From contig JADJDP010000018.1 in NCBI GenBank assembly GCA_016702645.1, positions 30,828-94,827 on the forward strand: DNA of 64,000 bases. Direction: 5' to 3'. The notes beneath the pieces were generated by a model that worked only from the letters and a program-made list of their open reading frames with translations, had not been told where the DNA came from and did not search any database. Origin of the DNA: Flavobacteriales bacterium. GTDB taxonomy: Bacteria; Bacteroidota; Bacteroidia; Flavobacteriales_F; PHOS-HE28. Shown here in pieces: positions 33,619-50,778 of the stretch. The number at the start of each line of letters is the position of its first letter. Within the stretch, counting starts at the first letter, position 1. The position numbers and the translations under genes are program-made.

Positions 33619-36600
33619 GTGGCGCTTCGTTGTGTGAGGACTTCCTGCAGCGCTTTCATCAGTTCCTCCCGTTTGAAGGGCTTTGGGACGAAGGCGTTCA
33701 TTCCCGCCTCCATGCACCGATCCACTTCCGCCTGCATCACGTTGGCCGTCAAGGCCACGATCGGCAGCCGCGACTTGTTCCCGGGCAACGCGCGGATGGC
33801 ACGCGTGGCCATGTAACCGTCCATCTCCGGCATCTGCACATCCATCAGCGCCACGTCGTAGTTGTTCTTCGCGGCCAAGTCCAGCGCTTCCTTCCCGTTC
33901 GAGGCCACATCCACTTTCACCCCGGGGATCGCGAACTCCAATTCGTCCTGTGCCACCATTACGTTGAAGGAGTTGTCCTCTGCGAGGAGGACGCGTAGAT
34001 CCTTCAATTCACGGTAAAGGCCCAACGGCTGGCGATGCGTGGTTACTGTTTCGGGACGATGCTGCACGACAACGGGCCCGGCTTGTGTGGACTCTGCGGA
34101 AGCGAGGGCGCTCACGAAGTACATCTCCATTTCCCCTTTCCCCTTCGCCTGCACCCTACCACGCGAACGGAATTGCAGATCAGGCTCGTCCTTCACGAAC
34201 GCGTAGGTGGCACTGCTGATGTTCACTTCCCCGACCTCGCCACTGCTCTCCATCCGGCTGGCGATGTTCACGGTATCGCCCCATATGTCGTATTGGAATT
34301 TGCGGCGGCCAACTATTCCGGCGACCACCGGTCCGGTGTGGATGCCCACCCGCATCTCGAACGATGGCTTCCCCTGGGATCCACGTTCGAGGCGGCGCTC
34401 GGCCATGATGCCCTGCATCTCCAATGCGGCTCGCACCACCGAAGCCGGCAATCCGCCGGAAGGATCGGGTACCCCGCCCGCCGCCATGTACGCGTCACCG
34501 ATGGTCTTGATCTTTTCCACGCCGTGCTTCTCCATGATCCGGTCGAAGGCGTTGAAGCACACGTTCAATTCGTCCACGAGCTCGGAGGGGGATAACTTCT
34601 CGCTCACTCCGGTGAAATCCCGGAAGTCGCTGAACAGCACCGTGACCTGATCGTAGTGTCGCGCTTCTGCATGTCCCATCCGCTTGAGCGCCGCAGCGAT
34701 CCCCGCAGGCAGGATGTTCTTCAAGAGTTCGTCGGCCCTGTCTTTCTCACGGCTCAGTTCGTGCGTGCGCATGAACACGGTCATCTCCAGCTTCTCACGC
34801 TGCTTTCGCAAACCTCGGATGTAGTAGAGCGTTCCCCCGATCAGCACGAACACGACCAGGGCATAGAACCACCAGGTCATGTACCAGGGTGGTCGCACGG
34901 TTAGGCGGAATGACGTGCCTTGCTCATCCCATATGCCATCGCGGTTCATGCCCCGCACACGGAAGGTGTAGGTGCCCGGGTCGAGGTTCGTATAAATGGC
35001 GCTGTTGTCCGTGCCCGCATCGATCCAATCGGGATCGAAACCCTCGAGCTTGTAGCGATACTGGTGCAGCTCCGGTGCAGCATACTCCATGCTTGCGAAG
35101 GAGAAGGAGACCATGTTCGAACTGTACGGGATCTCCATGCCCTCGCTCAGATGGACCGGTCGTGCGAGCGGCGACCCCTCCGTGCCGAAGTGCACTGGCT
35201 TGTTCATCAGTTCGATACCGGTGATGCGCACTGTCACCGGGGTCGTATCCTCTTCGAGCTCCTTTGTATCGAACCAGTTGAAACCGCTGACCCCGCCGAA
35301 ATAGAGCCGACCGTTCTCATCCTTGCAGTATGCATGGCGGTTGAACTCGTCGCTCTGCAGACCATCGCCTGCACTGAAGTTCCGGAAGCTCTTCGTCCGT
35401 GGGTCGAAGCGGCTGATGCCTTTGTTCGTGCTCATCCACAGGCGACCACGGTCGTCGCTGAGCACACCGTACACCACGTCGTTCGGAAGACCATCCGCGG
35501 TGGTGAAGCGTGTGACATCACCGGTCCGTGCATCGAAGCGGTTCAGGCCTCCGCTGTTCATGCCGAGCCACAGCACGTTGATGGGGTCCGTGCATCAGGG
35601 GCGATGGAAAAGATGATGTTCACAGCGAGTGAACGTGGATCGTTCACCTCGTTCTGGTAGTGCTTCCATGCACCAGTGACGGGATCCAACCGCAACAACC
35701 CCTTCATGGTGCCGGCCCACATGATGCCATCCGGACCCTCGTGCAATGCAGCTGTGAAAGGGTAGGGGTCGTTGACCATGGTAATGGGCCATGGGAACTG
35801 CGTCATGGACAGCGTGCGGCGATCCAAGCGCCATAAGGCCTGCTCGCCACCATACCATAGCGCTTCATTCCCACCCAAGAGCAAGGGAAATACGGTGGCA
35901 TCCTTCGGTTGGTCCTGACTACGCTGCGAATGAAGGATCCGCTCATCGTTCCTGGCGGCGTCGTAACGCATCAACTGGCCGTTCGGCATGCTCATCCAAT
36001 AAACACCCTGCTCATCCTGCAAGGCGAAGTCGCAAACGGAGTATTCGAACAGACCATATTCCCTTCGGAGCTCTCCTGCGCTTCTCATTTGCACGATATA
36101 CTTCCGTGCCTTCGGGTCGAAGACGCTTAGGAATTGATGGAAACGCGTGACGATGATGGATCCATTGGCACCAGGCTGCAATGAGCGAATACTCGCATCG
36201 GACCAATTGTTGAACCGTTCAATGCGCTGATCGTATTTCAGGAGGCCATAACCGGAAGTGCCCACCCACATCGTCCCGTTCCGGTCGATCATGGTACGCT
36301 TGACCGTTCCGATCATATGCCCGATGTTGGCATCCGAAGCACGCACCAACGATAGTTCTTGCGCAACAGGGTCGAACCTGTACAGCCCTCTGAAGGTGGA
36401 CATCCAGAGCACACCATGGACATCGATCGATGGGTCGTCGCATTGTATCCAAGGGTAGTCATCGAGAGTGACATAGAGGTAGGTCGGCTTGCCGCTCACG
36501 GGGTCGAGCTCCACGATCCCGTTCATGTAATTCGCATAGATCTTGTTCCGAAGGGTATCCTCAAGAACGCTTAGCGTACGCAGCTCATGCCGGGTGTCTC

Positions 36601-37275
36601 CACGCCCGAATCGGTCCAGGGTGTCGATCACCTCGTTGCCTTCGTGCCGTGGTGTGAGGCGGTAGGCGATGGAATCCATGCATCCCCACAGGCGGCCATC
36701 GCGGGTGCGCGACACAGTGGCGTATCGGCTGCTGTACCACTTGGTCGTGAACGGGGGTAAGGGCCGCCCTTCCTCCAAGGGCCGCTCGAACGTGAGCTTC
36801 GCCATCGCCTCGGTGCTGGATACCCACAGATCGCCGTTGAAGTCCAAGACAATGTTCACGATGCTTCCCCAACTTCCCTTGGGATGTTGGATGGGCACGT
36901 GGATGAAGCGCTCCGTGTTCCGATCGAACAGGTCCAAACCGGCTGAGGTGCCCACCCACATTCGGTTGTGGTCGTCTTGGTAAAGTTTGTTGACCGTGCT
37001 CTCCCTGATCGTCGTGCTGTCCTCTGGGTCATGCCGGAACACCGTGAAGGTGTAACCGTCGTAGCGGTTCAGTCCGTCCTTGGTCCCGAACCACATGAAG
37101 CCCAGATCGTCCTGCATGATGGTGTTCACCATGCCTTGGGAAAGGCCATCGTTGATGGTGAGCGCCTTGAAGAGCATGTCGACGGTGTCGATAACGCTGG
37201 TGTGCGAACGTTCCTGGGCAGCGACGCGCGGCTGCGCGAGCAGGAGCACCAACACCATATGGATGATGCGTCCCT

Positions 37276-37279
<4 letters not shown>
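33615..37279 (-). CDS. Chimeric sensor: HTCS propeller and Y_Y_Y domain joined to an adenylate cyclase and a receiver, one frameshift
   Basis: The ATG at 37279 starts MKGRIIHMVLVLLLAQPRVA and overlaps the upstream stop (ATGA). The first half is a regulator propeller (FMWFGTKDGLNRYDGYTF) and the frame breaks near 35575. The second half has Y_Y_Y (YRYKLEGFDPDWIDAGTDNS, about 34890-35110), a transmembrane helix (about 34830-34890) and a coiled linker. Where its neighbours have HisKA and HATPase, it has a class III cyclase (about 34110-34660) with metal Asp in FSDFRDFT and KTIGDAYM, ATP-selecting Lys/Asp (IKTIGD, YDIWGD) and VNIASR. A receiver follows (33618-34010) with LLAEDN, Asp in LMDVQMPEMDGY and VPKPF. 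There is no His kinase. Predicted role: a periplasmic ligand controls cAMP synthesis, and phosphorylation of the receiver adds a second control. Confidence 0.9.
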
Positions 37280-42544
<5,265 letters not shown>

Positions 42545-42548
42545 CGGT

Positions 42549-43196
42549 TCAGGGGGTGTACAGTCCCTTGCTCATCGCGTAAACCACGATGCCTGCGGTG
42601 TTGCGCGCACCGATCTTGAGCAGGATGTTGTTGCGGTGCCCTTCCACCGTGCGCGGACTGAGGAAAAGCTTGCCCGCGATCTCCGTGGTGGTCAGCTCCT
42701 GGCAGATCAAGCGCAGCACTTCGAGCTCGCGCTCGGTCAGGGGTTCAACATCATGGAAGGTGGGCTTCAGCTTTTCCTTCTTCACAAGCCTTTGAAGCAT
42801 GACCCGGCTCACCATTTCGGAGAAGTGGTATCCGCTGGTGGCAACGGAACGCACCGCATTCTCGATCTCGTCGGGTTCGGCGGTCTTCACCACGTAGCCG
42901 TTCGCTCCCAGTTCCATCAGATGCACGATGAACTTCTCCTCATGATGCATGCTCAACACGATCACCCTCACCTCCGGATGGTCCTGACGAACGCGGCGCA
43001 TGGTCTCCATCCCGTCCATTACCGGCATCTCCAGATCGAGCAGGACGATGTCGATGGCATTGCCCTTCAATCCGGTGAGCAGTTCCTCGCCGTTGTTGCA
43101 CTCGAACAAGACCTGCACATCGGGCATGTCGCGGAGCAACATGGCCATGCCTCGGCGGAAGAGGGGCTGGTCGTCGGCGAGGGCAAGCCTGATCAT
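42549..43196 (-). CDS. NarL/LuxR-family response regulator heading the large sensor operon
   Basis: 215 aa. I place the start at the ATG at 43196 (MIRLALADDQPLFRRGMAML), which aligns exactly with the paralogue at 19748-20395; a longer frame to 43253 runs through the upstream motif. Receiver with LADDQ acidic pair, Asp54 (VLLDLEMP) and switch Lys (YVVKTAEP); LuxR HTH at the C-terminus (LTERELEVLRLICQELTT, TVEGHRNNILLKIGARN). The recurrent motif is 36 bases upstream. As first gene of the operon and the only DNA-binding protein in it, it is the likely transcriptional output of the following kinases. Confidence 0.95.
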   Translation of the reverse strand: MIRLALADDQPLFRRGMAMLLRDMPDVQVLFECNNGEELLTGLKGNAIDIVLLDLEMPVMDGMETMRRVRQDHPEVRVIVLSMHHEEKFIVHLMELGANGYVVKTAEPDEIENAVRSVATSGYHFSEMVSRVMLQRLVKKEKLKPTFHDVEPLTERELEVLRLICQELTTTEIAGKLFLSPRTVEGHRNNILLKIGARNTAGIVVYAMSKGLYTP

Positions 43197-43231
43197 CGCT
43201 GCAAGATGGGCAACCGGTCCAATTGAGCACC

Positions 43232-43250
43232 CCGTATTTCTACCTGTTGC
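43232..43250 (-). promoter_or_regulatory. Recurrent motif upstream of the response regulator at 42549-43196
   Basis: The gene strand reads GGCAACAGGTAGAAATACG, 36 bases before the ATG. It lies in the 137-base gap between the divergent regulator and the small plus-strand gene at 43334. Confidence 0.4.
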
Positions 43251-43333
43251 CAAGAACAGGTGGATCTACGCTGGTCCAGACTGAACTCCCTGCGGACTTT
43301 TGTGCAGTGATCACAACAGATCGCATCCCTCGC

Positions 43334-43786
43334 ATGCCAGCGCCAAGCGAAAGACCCGCCCACGGAGCGTTGTTCTCCGTTCTTCCTCCCGATTGGATAT
43401 TGGACCTCGCCGGGCATGGGTTCGAGTTGCAGACCTTGAATGGCCATGCGTTGGTAATGGTGGACCGCGCCCCGTTGGAGGTCACCCCGTGTGGCATGGC
43501 CAGGGACCAGCGCGGTATGATGGGATTGCGGGGTGCGGCACTCACCTTGATCGGCGAGGTGGCCCAGGTGAGCGATGCGGTGATGCACGGCATATACAGC
43601 GGAACGATCGCGGGCACAGCGGTGCTGATGGACCAGTATGTCGAGTGCCGCAACGGAGTACCCCGGACCATTGTGCGGGTCATCAGCCGCTTGGGCGGTG
43701 AGGGCACGGATGCAGCCTTCGATCTCGATTCCCATGTGCTCAGGATGATCGCCGGACCTGCCATGGGAGCTGGCAAGGACAGATGA
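43334..43786 (+). CDS. Hypothetical protein, about 150 aa
   Basis: A plus-strand frame open from 43223, but the first codons lie over the recurrent upstream motif, so I prefer the ATG at 43334 (MPAPSERPAHGALFSVLPPD). The protein is moderately hydrophobic with no signal peptide. Stretches such as DWILDLAGHGFELQTLNGHA and ALTLIGEVAQVSDAVMHGIY look like a genuine soluble fold. Competing minus-strand frames over the same bases are low-complexity. It ends 12 bases from the convergent HPt gene. No family recognised. Confidence 0.5.
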   Translation: MPAPSERPAHGALFSVLPPDWILDLAGHGFELQTLNGHALVMVDRAPLEVTPCGMARDQRGMMGLRGAALTLIGEVAQVSDAVMHGIYSGTIAGTAVLMDQYVECRNGVPRTIVRVISRLGGEGTDAAFDLDSHVLRMIAGPAMGAGKDR

Positions 43787-43798
43787 TCCCCGGGGCGA

Positions 43799-44143
43799 TC
43801 ACCCGGCCGAACCGATGGCGGCGCGCAGTTCCGCGATCACCTCGGCGTTCATGCCCGGCAGGCGGTCCACCAATTCCTTGCAGCCCTCGATGCCCTCGGC
43901 TCGAGCAAGCCCCTCGATCGTGGTCAGTGTATCGAAAAGCCCCTGTGCGCCCATGTAGTTCACTTGGGGCCGAAGGCTGTGGGCAGCCACAGCAAGGCCT
44001 TCTGCATCACCCGACCCGGCCTTTGCTGCCAGATCGGCGAAGAGTCCTGGCGATGCGTCGAGGTACATGCGGATGTACTTCTCCATGCGTGAGCGATCAC
44101 CTTTGCAGAAACGCTCCAAGTATTCAAGATCAACGGCTGCCAT
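43799..44143 (-). CDS. Histidine phosphotransfer (HPt) protein
   Basis: 114 aa, ATG at 44143. It shares the N-terminus of the other HPt (YLERFCKGDRSRMEKYIRMY against YLERLFKGDRSRMEQWVRIY) and has predicted phosphoacceptor His55 in AVAAHSLRPQVNYMGAQ. Divergent from a single-domain receiver gene (start 44198), with 54 bases between starts. An HPt and a CheY-like receiver side by side suggest a phosphate sink or branch for the kinase operon that ends its upstream region here. Confidence 0.85.
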   Translation of the reverse strand: MAAVDLEYLERFCKGDRSRMEKYIRMYLDASPGLFADLAAKAGSGDAEGLAVAAHSLRPQVNYMGAQGLFDTLTTIEGLARAEGIEGCKELVDRLPGMNAEVIAELRAAIGSAG

Positions 44144-44197
44144 AGGATCAAATTAAGCGCTCTGCGAACTTACTTTGGCTACGCACACACCTGAACC

Positions 44198-44584
44198 ATG
44201 AGCCAGGAACAGAGGATGATCTTCGTCGTGGACGATGATGCCATGCTGGCCACGATGCTTGCCGATCATCTCCAGAACACGTTTCCGCACAGGGTATCGG
44301 TGTTCCACACGGGTGAAGAGTGCCTGACCCGGCTGAGCGAGCACCCTGACCTGGGCGATCCTCGACTATCACCTCAACAGTGTTGTGAGGGACGCCGCCG
44401 ATGGACTGCGCATACTTGAGAAGATCAAGACGCTGGACAGGCAGGTGCACGTGATCATGCTCAGCAGCCAGGCCCAGTATGGCATCGCGCTGCAAACCGT
44501 GCAGAAGGGTGCCGAGCAATACGTTCTGAAGGGGAGGGACCAATTCGACCAGATCGACGGATCGTCCAGGAGATGTTGAGCTGA
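44198..44584 (+). CDS. Single-domain response regulator (CheY-like receiver), two frameshifts
   Basis: The ATG at 44198 gives MSQEQRMIFVVDDDAMLATM with the acidic DDD cluster. One extra base near 44355 must be removed to read PDLAILDYHLNS, which contains the phosphoacceptor Asp. The frame then continues with MLSSQAQYGIALQTV and KGAEQYVLKG (switch Lys). A second single-base change near 44560 gives IVQEMLS and a TGA at 44584 instead of the earlier stop. No output domain follows, so it should act by protein contact or as a phosphate acceptor. Convergent with the 7TM cyclase gene that ends at 44594. Confidence 0.8.
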
Positions 44585-44593
44585 CCGAGCGGT

Positions 44594-46568
44594 TCAACTA
44601 CGACCCACGAAGTACATCTCCATCTCCCCCTTGCCCTTCGCCTGCACTTTGCCGCGCGGGGTGAAGGTGAGGCCGTGCTCAGCCTTCACCAACGCATACG
44701 TCGCTCTCGCTGATGTTCACCTGGCCTACTTCACCGGATGATTCCATGCGGCTGGCCGTGTTCACGGTATCGCCCCAGATGTCGTAGGCGAACTTCTTCA
44801 CGCCCACGATGCCGGCGACCACGGGGCCCGTGTGGATGCCCACACGCATCTCGAAAAAGGGCATGCGCGCAGCATCGCGTTCCTTCTTGCGCGCGATCAT
44901 GAACGCTTGCATCTCCAGCGCGGCATGTACGACACCCGCTGGTGTGGACGACGACGGAACAGGCAAGCCACCCGCACACATGTACGCATCGCCGATGGTC
45001 TTGATCTTCTCGATGCCGCGTGCAGTGATGATACCGTCGAAGGCTTTGAAGCAAGTGTTCAGTTCTTCCACCAGTTCCTGTGGCGACAACTTCTCGCTTG
45101 CTTCGGTGAAGCCTTTGAAATCGGTGAAGAGGATGGTGACGTTGTCGAAGTGCTTGGCATCGGCGTGGCCTTTTGCCTTGAGCTCCTCCGCGACCTCGTC
45201 GGGCAGGATGTTCCGCAAGAGCTCGTCCGAGCGTTCCTTTTCGTGCCGCAATTCGGCCGTACGATCGTGTACTTCCTTGTCCAGTTCATCACGCTGGCGC
45301 GCCAACAAGCGGTTCTGATGAGCAGACCGCACGGCCAGGAAAATGGCGATGGTGACCGGCATGGTGAGGTAATAGGAGAAGCGCAGGAAGGTGCGCAACC
45401 AACGCACCATCTCATTCCCGGTGTACTGGTAGTACTGCTCCAGAAAAACACCGTTGGTGATGAAGAGCACCGCGCCGATACCGATGATCCAACTACCATG
45501 CACCTGGTTGCGCACGGCGCGCACCGCCTGGCGCGCCACCTCGAAGAAGAAAAGGATGGTGAACCAGGCATCGAGGTTGCGCCCTCCCGCTGGATCGAAG
45601 AACGGCTCGTAGCTCGCGATGATCATGAGCACCGTGAGCGTGCCGAAGAGCAGCATGCTCCGTCGGTCCACCGTGGCGAAGAGCGTGCGCATCACCATCA
45701 CCAGGAAGAAGAGGGCGAGCGGATAGACCACGGGGTTCAACAAGCTGATACCGCTCACCGCTCGGAGCGAAAGACCGAAGTCGCCCTTGGGCGGTATGTT
45801 GGTGAAGCCGACCAAGGCCATGAACAGCGAGAAGAGCGCGAGCATCAGCCAGCTCCTATCGCGTTTGGACCGCGACATGATGACACCGGCGAGCAGGAGG
45901 ATGATGAGGTTGATGCCGACGAACAGCCCATATTGGAGCAGGGTGCTGTCCTCCAAGCGCTCGATGGTGCCGTTCACCTCCGGCAGGTGCAGGGTGAGGG
46001 CCAGCTGGTTCGCTGTTGCGTAACTGGCCAGGAACATGGGGTCATGAACGCAGCGCATGGCGATCGTTTCGGGCGCACCATCTCCAGCGAAGCGCAGCCG
46101 CACTTTCCGACGAGGAACAAAGGGCGCGGCTTGGTACCCGTCACCGGTGCCGTATGCAGGCACCGTCCCGAAATGCTCCACCAACTCGCTATTGAAGAAC
46201 ACTTCCATTGCGCCTTGGCTGTAGATGTCCAGGTCCACCGGAGCATGGGCGAGCGACGTATCCACCTGCAGTTGGAAGCGCACCCAATACACCTGGCCGG
46301 TAACGAGCTGGGCGCGATCGAAGCTGTCCAAGGGCTGCCAGGCACCATCATCGCACGCACGAGCGGCGAACGCCGTATCGTCGGCAAGCCGGTAACGCGG
46401 GTTGCCATGCGCTACAAGGTCGATCCCCGGAACGGAGATCACGATGCTGCGCACGAAGGCTCGTCCGTCGCGAAGCGCGTCCGCAGTGATGAGCAAAGTG
46501 TCCTGCTGCGCTCTTCCACCTACGGGGCTGAACAACGCCAGGAACAGGAGCAATGCTGCCTTCTTCAT
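44594..46568 (-). CDS. Membrane adenylate cyclase with 7TM (7TMR-DISM-like) sensor, one frameshift at the C-terminus
   Basis: The ATG at 46568 (MKKAALLLFLALFSPVGGRA) starts a signal peptide; a longer frame to 46604 overlaps the upstream motif. An extracellular beta domain spans about 25-205, seven hydrophobic segments span about 212-415 (first YGLFVGINLIILLLAGVIM), and a coiled linker runs to about 475. The cyclase has metal Asp483 (FTDFKGF), KTIGDAYM, YDIWGD and VNTASR intact. An extra base near 44705 turns NISEATYALV into NISESDVCVG; removing it restores the end GEMEMYFVGRS with a stop at 44594. Unlike the TPR cyclases around it, this one senses through a membrane bundle. Ligand unknown. 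Confidence 0.88.
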
Positions 46569-46609
46569 GATCTGTGCGCAATGTCGGATGTTCCCGCGTT
46601 CCAAGAACC

Positions 46610-46628
46610 GGTATTTCCACCTGTTCTC
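46610..46628 (-). promoter_or_regulatory. Recurrent motif upstream of the 7TM cyclase
   Basis: The gene strand reads TGAGAACAGGTGGAAATACC, 42 bases before the ATG at 46568. It separates this gene from the cyclase that ends at 46640, suggesting a separate transcript. Confidence 0.4.
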
Positions 46629-46639
46629 AAGGAACCCCG

Positions 46640-48647
46640 TCAGGTGCGTTCCACGAAGTACATCTCCATCTCTCCTTTGCCCTTCGCCTGCACTTTTCCG
46701 CGCGGCGTGAAGGTGAGACCGGGTTCATCCTTGACCAGCACATAGGTAGCCTCGCTGATGTTCACCTGTCCCACTTCACCACTGCTCTCCATGCGGCTCG
46801 CCGTATTCACCGTATCGCCCCAGATGTCGTAGGCGAACTTCTTCACGCCCACGATGCCGGCGACCACGGGGCCGGTGTGGATGCCCACACGCATCTCGAA
46901 AAAGGGCATGCCCGCAGCATCGCGTTCCTTCTTCCGTGCGATCATGAACGCCTGCATCTCCAACGCCGCTTGAACGACACCCGCTGGGGTCGATGAGGCT
47001 GGAACAGGCAAGCCACCGGCACACATATATGCATCGCCGATGGTCTTGATCTTCTCGATGCCGCGTGCGGTGATGATACCGTCGAAGGCTTTGAAGCAAG
47101 TGTTCAGTTCTTCCACCAGTTCCTGTGGCGACAACTTCTCGCTTGCTTCGGTGAAGCCTTTGAAATCGGTGAAGAGGATGGTGACCTGATCGAAGTGCTT
47201 GGCATCGGCGTGGCCTTTTGCTTTCAGTTCGTTGGCGACTTCCGCAGGAAGGATGTTGAGCAACAAGGCATCCGACCGTTTCTTCCCGCGGTATACGGTA
47301 AAGGCCAAGGCCACCAGGAGGAGCAAGCCTCCGGTGATGGAGAAGGAGATGATGCGCTGTTGCCGAAGCGCGCCTTTTGCTGTTCCAGCTCCACGGCTCT
47401 CCCTTTCCCTCCACTTCGTACACGGCGATCGAGCGCTGTTGGATTCGGCTTGCAGCGAGTCGTTCAGGCGGATGTATGCCCGGGCTTGGATCGCCGCGTT
47501 GGTGGCATCGCCTCGTTCGTGGTACCGTTCGCTCAACTCCTTGCGGTACTTCAGGATCAACGGCATGGAGGACAATCGCAACGCCTCGTTCAATGCGCGT
47601 TCCAGGTAGCCATCTGCCAACGTAGACTGTCCGATGGCTTTCTGGCACAGGTAGTTGGTGTAGTCCACTTCGCATTCGCCATCCGTGTTCGAAAGGGGCA
47701 GTGGGGTCTTGGCATGGAGCGCGTTCAACGCATCCACCTCCACACGCGCACTGTCCAGATCGCCCTTCGCAATGAGCACCTTGGCCAATTGGGACCTGAG
47801 GGTCGCCATTCGTATCTCCGTGATCTCCTTCCAGTAGGGTACTGAACTACGGTATAATCTTAGGGCCTCCACCGTATCGCCTCGGCTCAGTTCCAGATCC
47901 CCCAGGTTCAATACGCAGGTCATCGCCTGATTGCGGTTCCCTTCCAGCTGGAAAGCCTCCAATGCTTCGCGCAGGAAGGGTTCAGCACGGTCCGGATTGC
48001 CCCAATCCTGATAGCACCATCCGATCACCATGGTCTCGTTGGTGGCATTGCTTGGATCCGTATTCCGCAAGCCCTCGCGTGCCTTCATATAGTGTTCAAT
48101 GGCCTGCCCGTATTGCCGGGCGCTCAGATAATACCCGCCGAGCCCATGCTCGCAGACCGCCGCGTTCAGCGCGGGCCCATTGCGCCGGTACCGCTCTAAG
48201 GCATCCCGATAGAACTCGAACCGCTCCTGCTGCAGCCCGGCGTGTTGTAAGGCCGCGTATGGTTCCGAGTGGTGAATCCATGCCTTGCTCCACACCTGCC
48301 GCATCGAGCCGGGCGATCCAATCGGTCTTGTATGCGGCGATCGCCTCCGGATGGCGCTGCGCCATTGCGTGCCGGAAGGCATGGATCATGGGCGCATGGG
48401 CCGGACCGACTTCGTATTGAAGTTCACTTGCCAGGGTGATCGCTTCATCCAGCAGTTCCCAGCTTTCGGTCAAGCTCTCGCCGGAGAGATCCCAGGCGAG
48501 CGCGATCAGAAGGTCGACACGATCGGTGGTCCTTCCTTCGGTCTTCAGCAGTGCGCAGAGAGTCGGAAGACAGGGTTTGGGCGCTCAGCTGTGCCGGGCA
48601 TGCGAACAGCAACAGGCCTATGCCAAGGAGAAGGCGGATCCGCGCAT
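46640..48647 (-). CDS. TPR-linked class III adenylate cyclase, several frameshifts in the N-terminal half
   Basis: Paralogue of the gene at 5566-7608. The start is near 48647, where fragments give a signal peptide (IRLLLGIGLLLFACPAQLSA). The pieces LLKTEGRTTDRVDLLIAL, SWELLDEAITLASELQYEVG and RLDAAGVEQGMDSPLGTIRG lie in different frames until about 48230, after which one frame runs to the stop. TPR helices follow, then one transmembrane helix (ISFSITGGLLLLVALAFTVY) and the cyclase with FTDFKGF, KTIGDAYM, YDIWGD and VNTASR. It is the last member of a four-cyclase run read from 55038, and its upstream neighbour ends within about 50 bases. Confidence 0.82.
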
Positions 48648-48693
48648 GGGATGGGCTTGATAGATGGATGCCCGCAAGGAATAAGCCAAGTAC

Positions 48694-50759
48694 ACCTACG
48701 CTCCCTGGAGCTTCCACGGACAAAGTACATCTCCATCTCTCCCTTCCTTCGCCTGCACTTTGCCGCGCGGGGTGAACTCCAAGATCGTCAGCCCGGAGTC
48801 GAGGCATCCTTCACCATCGCATACGTGGCCTCGCTGATGTTCACCTGTCCAACTTCTCCGGAGGACTCCATGCGGCTTGCCGTGTTCACGGTATCGCCCC
48901 AGATGTCGTAGCTGAACTTCTTCACGCCCACGATGCCCGCTACCACGGGGCCGGTGTGGATGCCGATACGGACCTCGAAGTACGGGAGACCCGCCGCGAC
49001 TTTACGCTCCTTGGCTTCGGCAATGGTCGCGTTCATCTCGAAGGCGGCCTTGATCACATCGGTGGCGTGCGTGTTGTTGGGCGTGGGCAATCCGCCAGCG
49101 GCCATGTACGCATCGCCGATGGTCTTGATCTTCTCGATGCCGTGCTTCTCCGTGATGCGGTCGAAGGCGCTGAAGCACTCGTTGAGGTCGCGGACGAGTT
49201 CCTGCGGGCTCAGCGTTTCGCTCATCGCGGTGAAGCCCTTGAAGTCGGTGAACAGCACGGTGACCTGGTCGATGTGCACGGCCTCCGCCGAGCCTTTCGC
49301 CTTCAGTTCCTCCGCCACCTCTTCCGGCAGGATGTTGAGCAGCAGCTCCTCACTGCGGGCCTTCTTCCCCTTGCCGATGCGGTTGCGCTGGCGCACCACG
49401 CCCCAGGGAAGAGCAGCGCGAAGGCCAATCCGCCACCGATGCCGTTGCGCACCATCCGCTTCGCCGCTTCGGTTCCTGTGCGGCCGAGGCGTCCTTCTTC
49501 TCCTGTCGGCCGCATGGTCGGCTGCTTCTTTCTTATCGAACTCATACTGCATTTCAAGCTGTGTGACTTCTGGTGCTCTCCTCGTTGTACATGCTGTCGC
49601 GATGGGCCACCATCTGCTCGTAGTACAAGAGCGCGTTCCCCTCGCCCATGGCCTTGCCGCCCCTTCGTACAGGCATGCGCAGGCTGCGCCTGCCGATCCA
49701 AGGAACGATCTCTTCTGTGCCCGGCTCTTTGGCAATCGTTCACGGCAAGGGGGAGGTCGCCTTGCCTCGCCATGCGAGGCCGATGCCTGTTCAGGCTCGG
49801 CCAGGCCGCGCTTGTCCCCGATCTCTTCCTGAATGGCCTCGCTCCTGCGGAGGGTATTCCAACGCGCGGGCAAAGATCCCTGCTGCCGTATGGATGCTGC
49901 CCGAAATATTGACCAGGTTCTCCGCCAGGCACTTTTCATCCCCAGTTCCTCGCTCAGTTCCGCTGCCTGCTGGAAGTACTCCAGCGCGCGGGCCCGATCG
50001 CCTTGCGCTTGGTGGATGGTCCCCATGTTGTTGAGGTTGCCGATCAGCCGCTCTCCATTGCCCAGTTCTTCGTTAAGGGCCCGGGCTTTTTGATAATTCT
50101 CCAAAGCCTGTGCGTAGTTGCGCTGGGCCTGGTGAACGACCCCGATGTTGTGCAGGGCGACGGCAAGGCCTTCCTTGTTCCCCGACCGCTCTGTTCAAGG
50201 CCAGGCCCTTCTGGTAATACTCGAGCGCCATGGGGTAATTGCGCTTGCTCATCATCATGACGCCGATGTTGTTCATCACATCCACGGCGTCCTGCCATTC
50301 TTCCCGTTCGCTCCATGATGACCACGGACTTTTTGAAGAACTCCAAACCGAGCGGGTAGTTACCCAGGTTCGCGTACGCCGTTCCGACATTGACGTAGCC
50401 GATCGCGAGGCCCCCCCCCCGCTTGGCTGGTCGCGGCCCTTTCTGGAAATGGTCCAGCGCCTGGGTGAAGTCGCCCTGGTACTGTGCTGTAAGGCCTGCG
50501 ATGGTGTACCCTTGTACGGTCGCGATGGGGTACAGGACGCTCCTTGGCGTAACGGTGCAGCGCGTCGGACCAATACCGCTACCGTGTCGGGCTTGGGGCC
50601 AGGTATCCGGGAAGCCTAGAACACAGCCGCTGTAGGCGTCCACCGGATGAGAGTCGGAACGGAGGGATCGTTCAGATGCCAGCGTGTCAGGTCACCGCCT
50701 GCGCCCTTGAGCGAGATCCCAAGAACAAATGCGATGATCAGTGTGCCGTATTCTCTCAT
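48694..50759 (-). pseudogene. TPR-linked class III adenylate cyclase, badly broken
   Basis: The ATG at 50759 gives MREYGTLIIAFVLGISLKGA as a signal peptide. TPR pieces (VGTAYANLGNYPLGLEFFKK, GNLNNMGTIHQAQGDRARAL) are scattered over all three frames between 50640 and 49400. A run of ten C at 50411-50420 lies inside the TPR region. The cyclase core is in one frame (FTDFKGFTAM, KTIGDAYMAAGGLP, YDIWGD, VNTASR) but breaks again after YAMVKDA near 48800 and in the VQAKGKGE end. The last readable residues are MEMYFVRGSS. The catalytic residues are preserved, so sequencing error is possible, but the number of breaks is the highest among the cyclases. Confidence 0.7.
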
Positions 50760-50778
50760 GCTGTTGGTCTAGCTTGGT

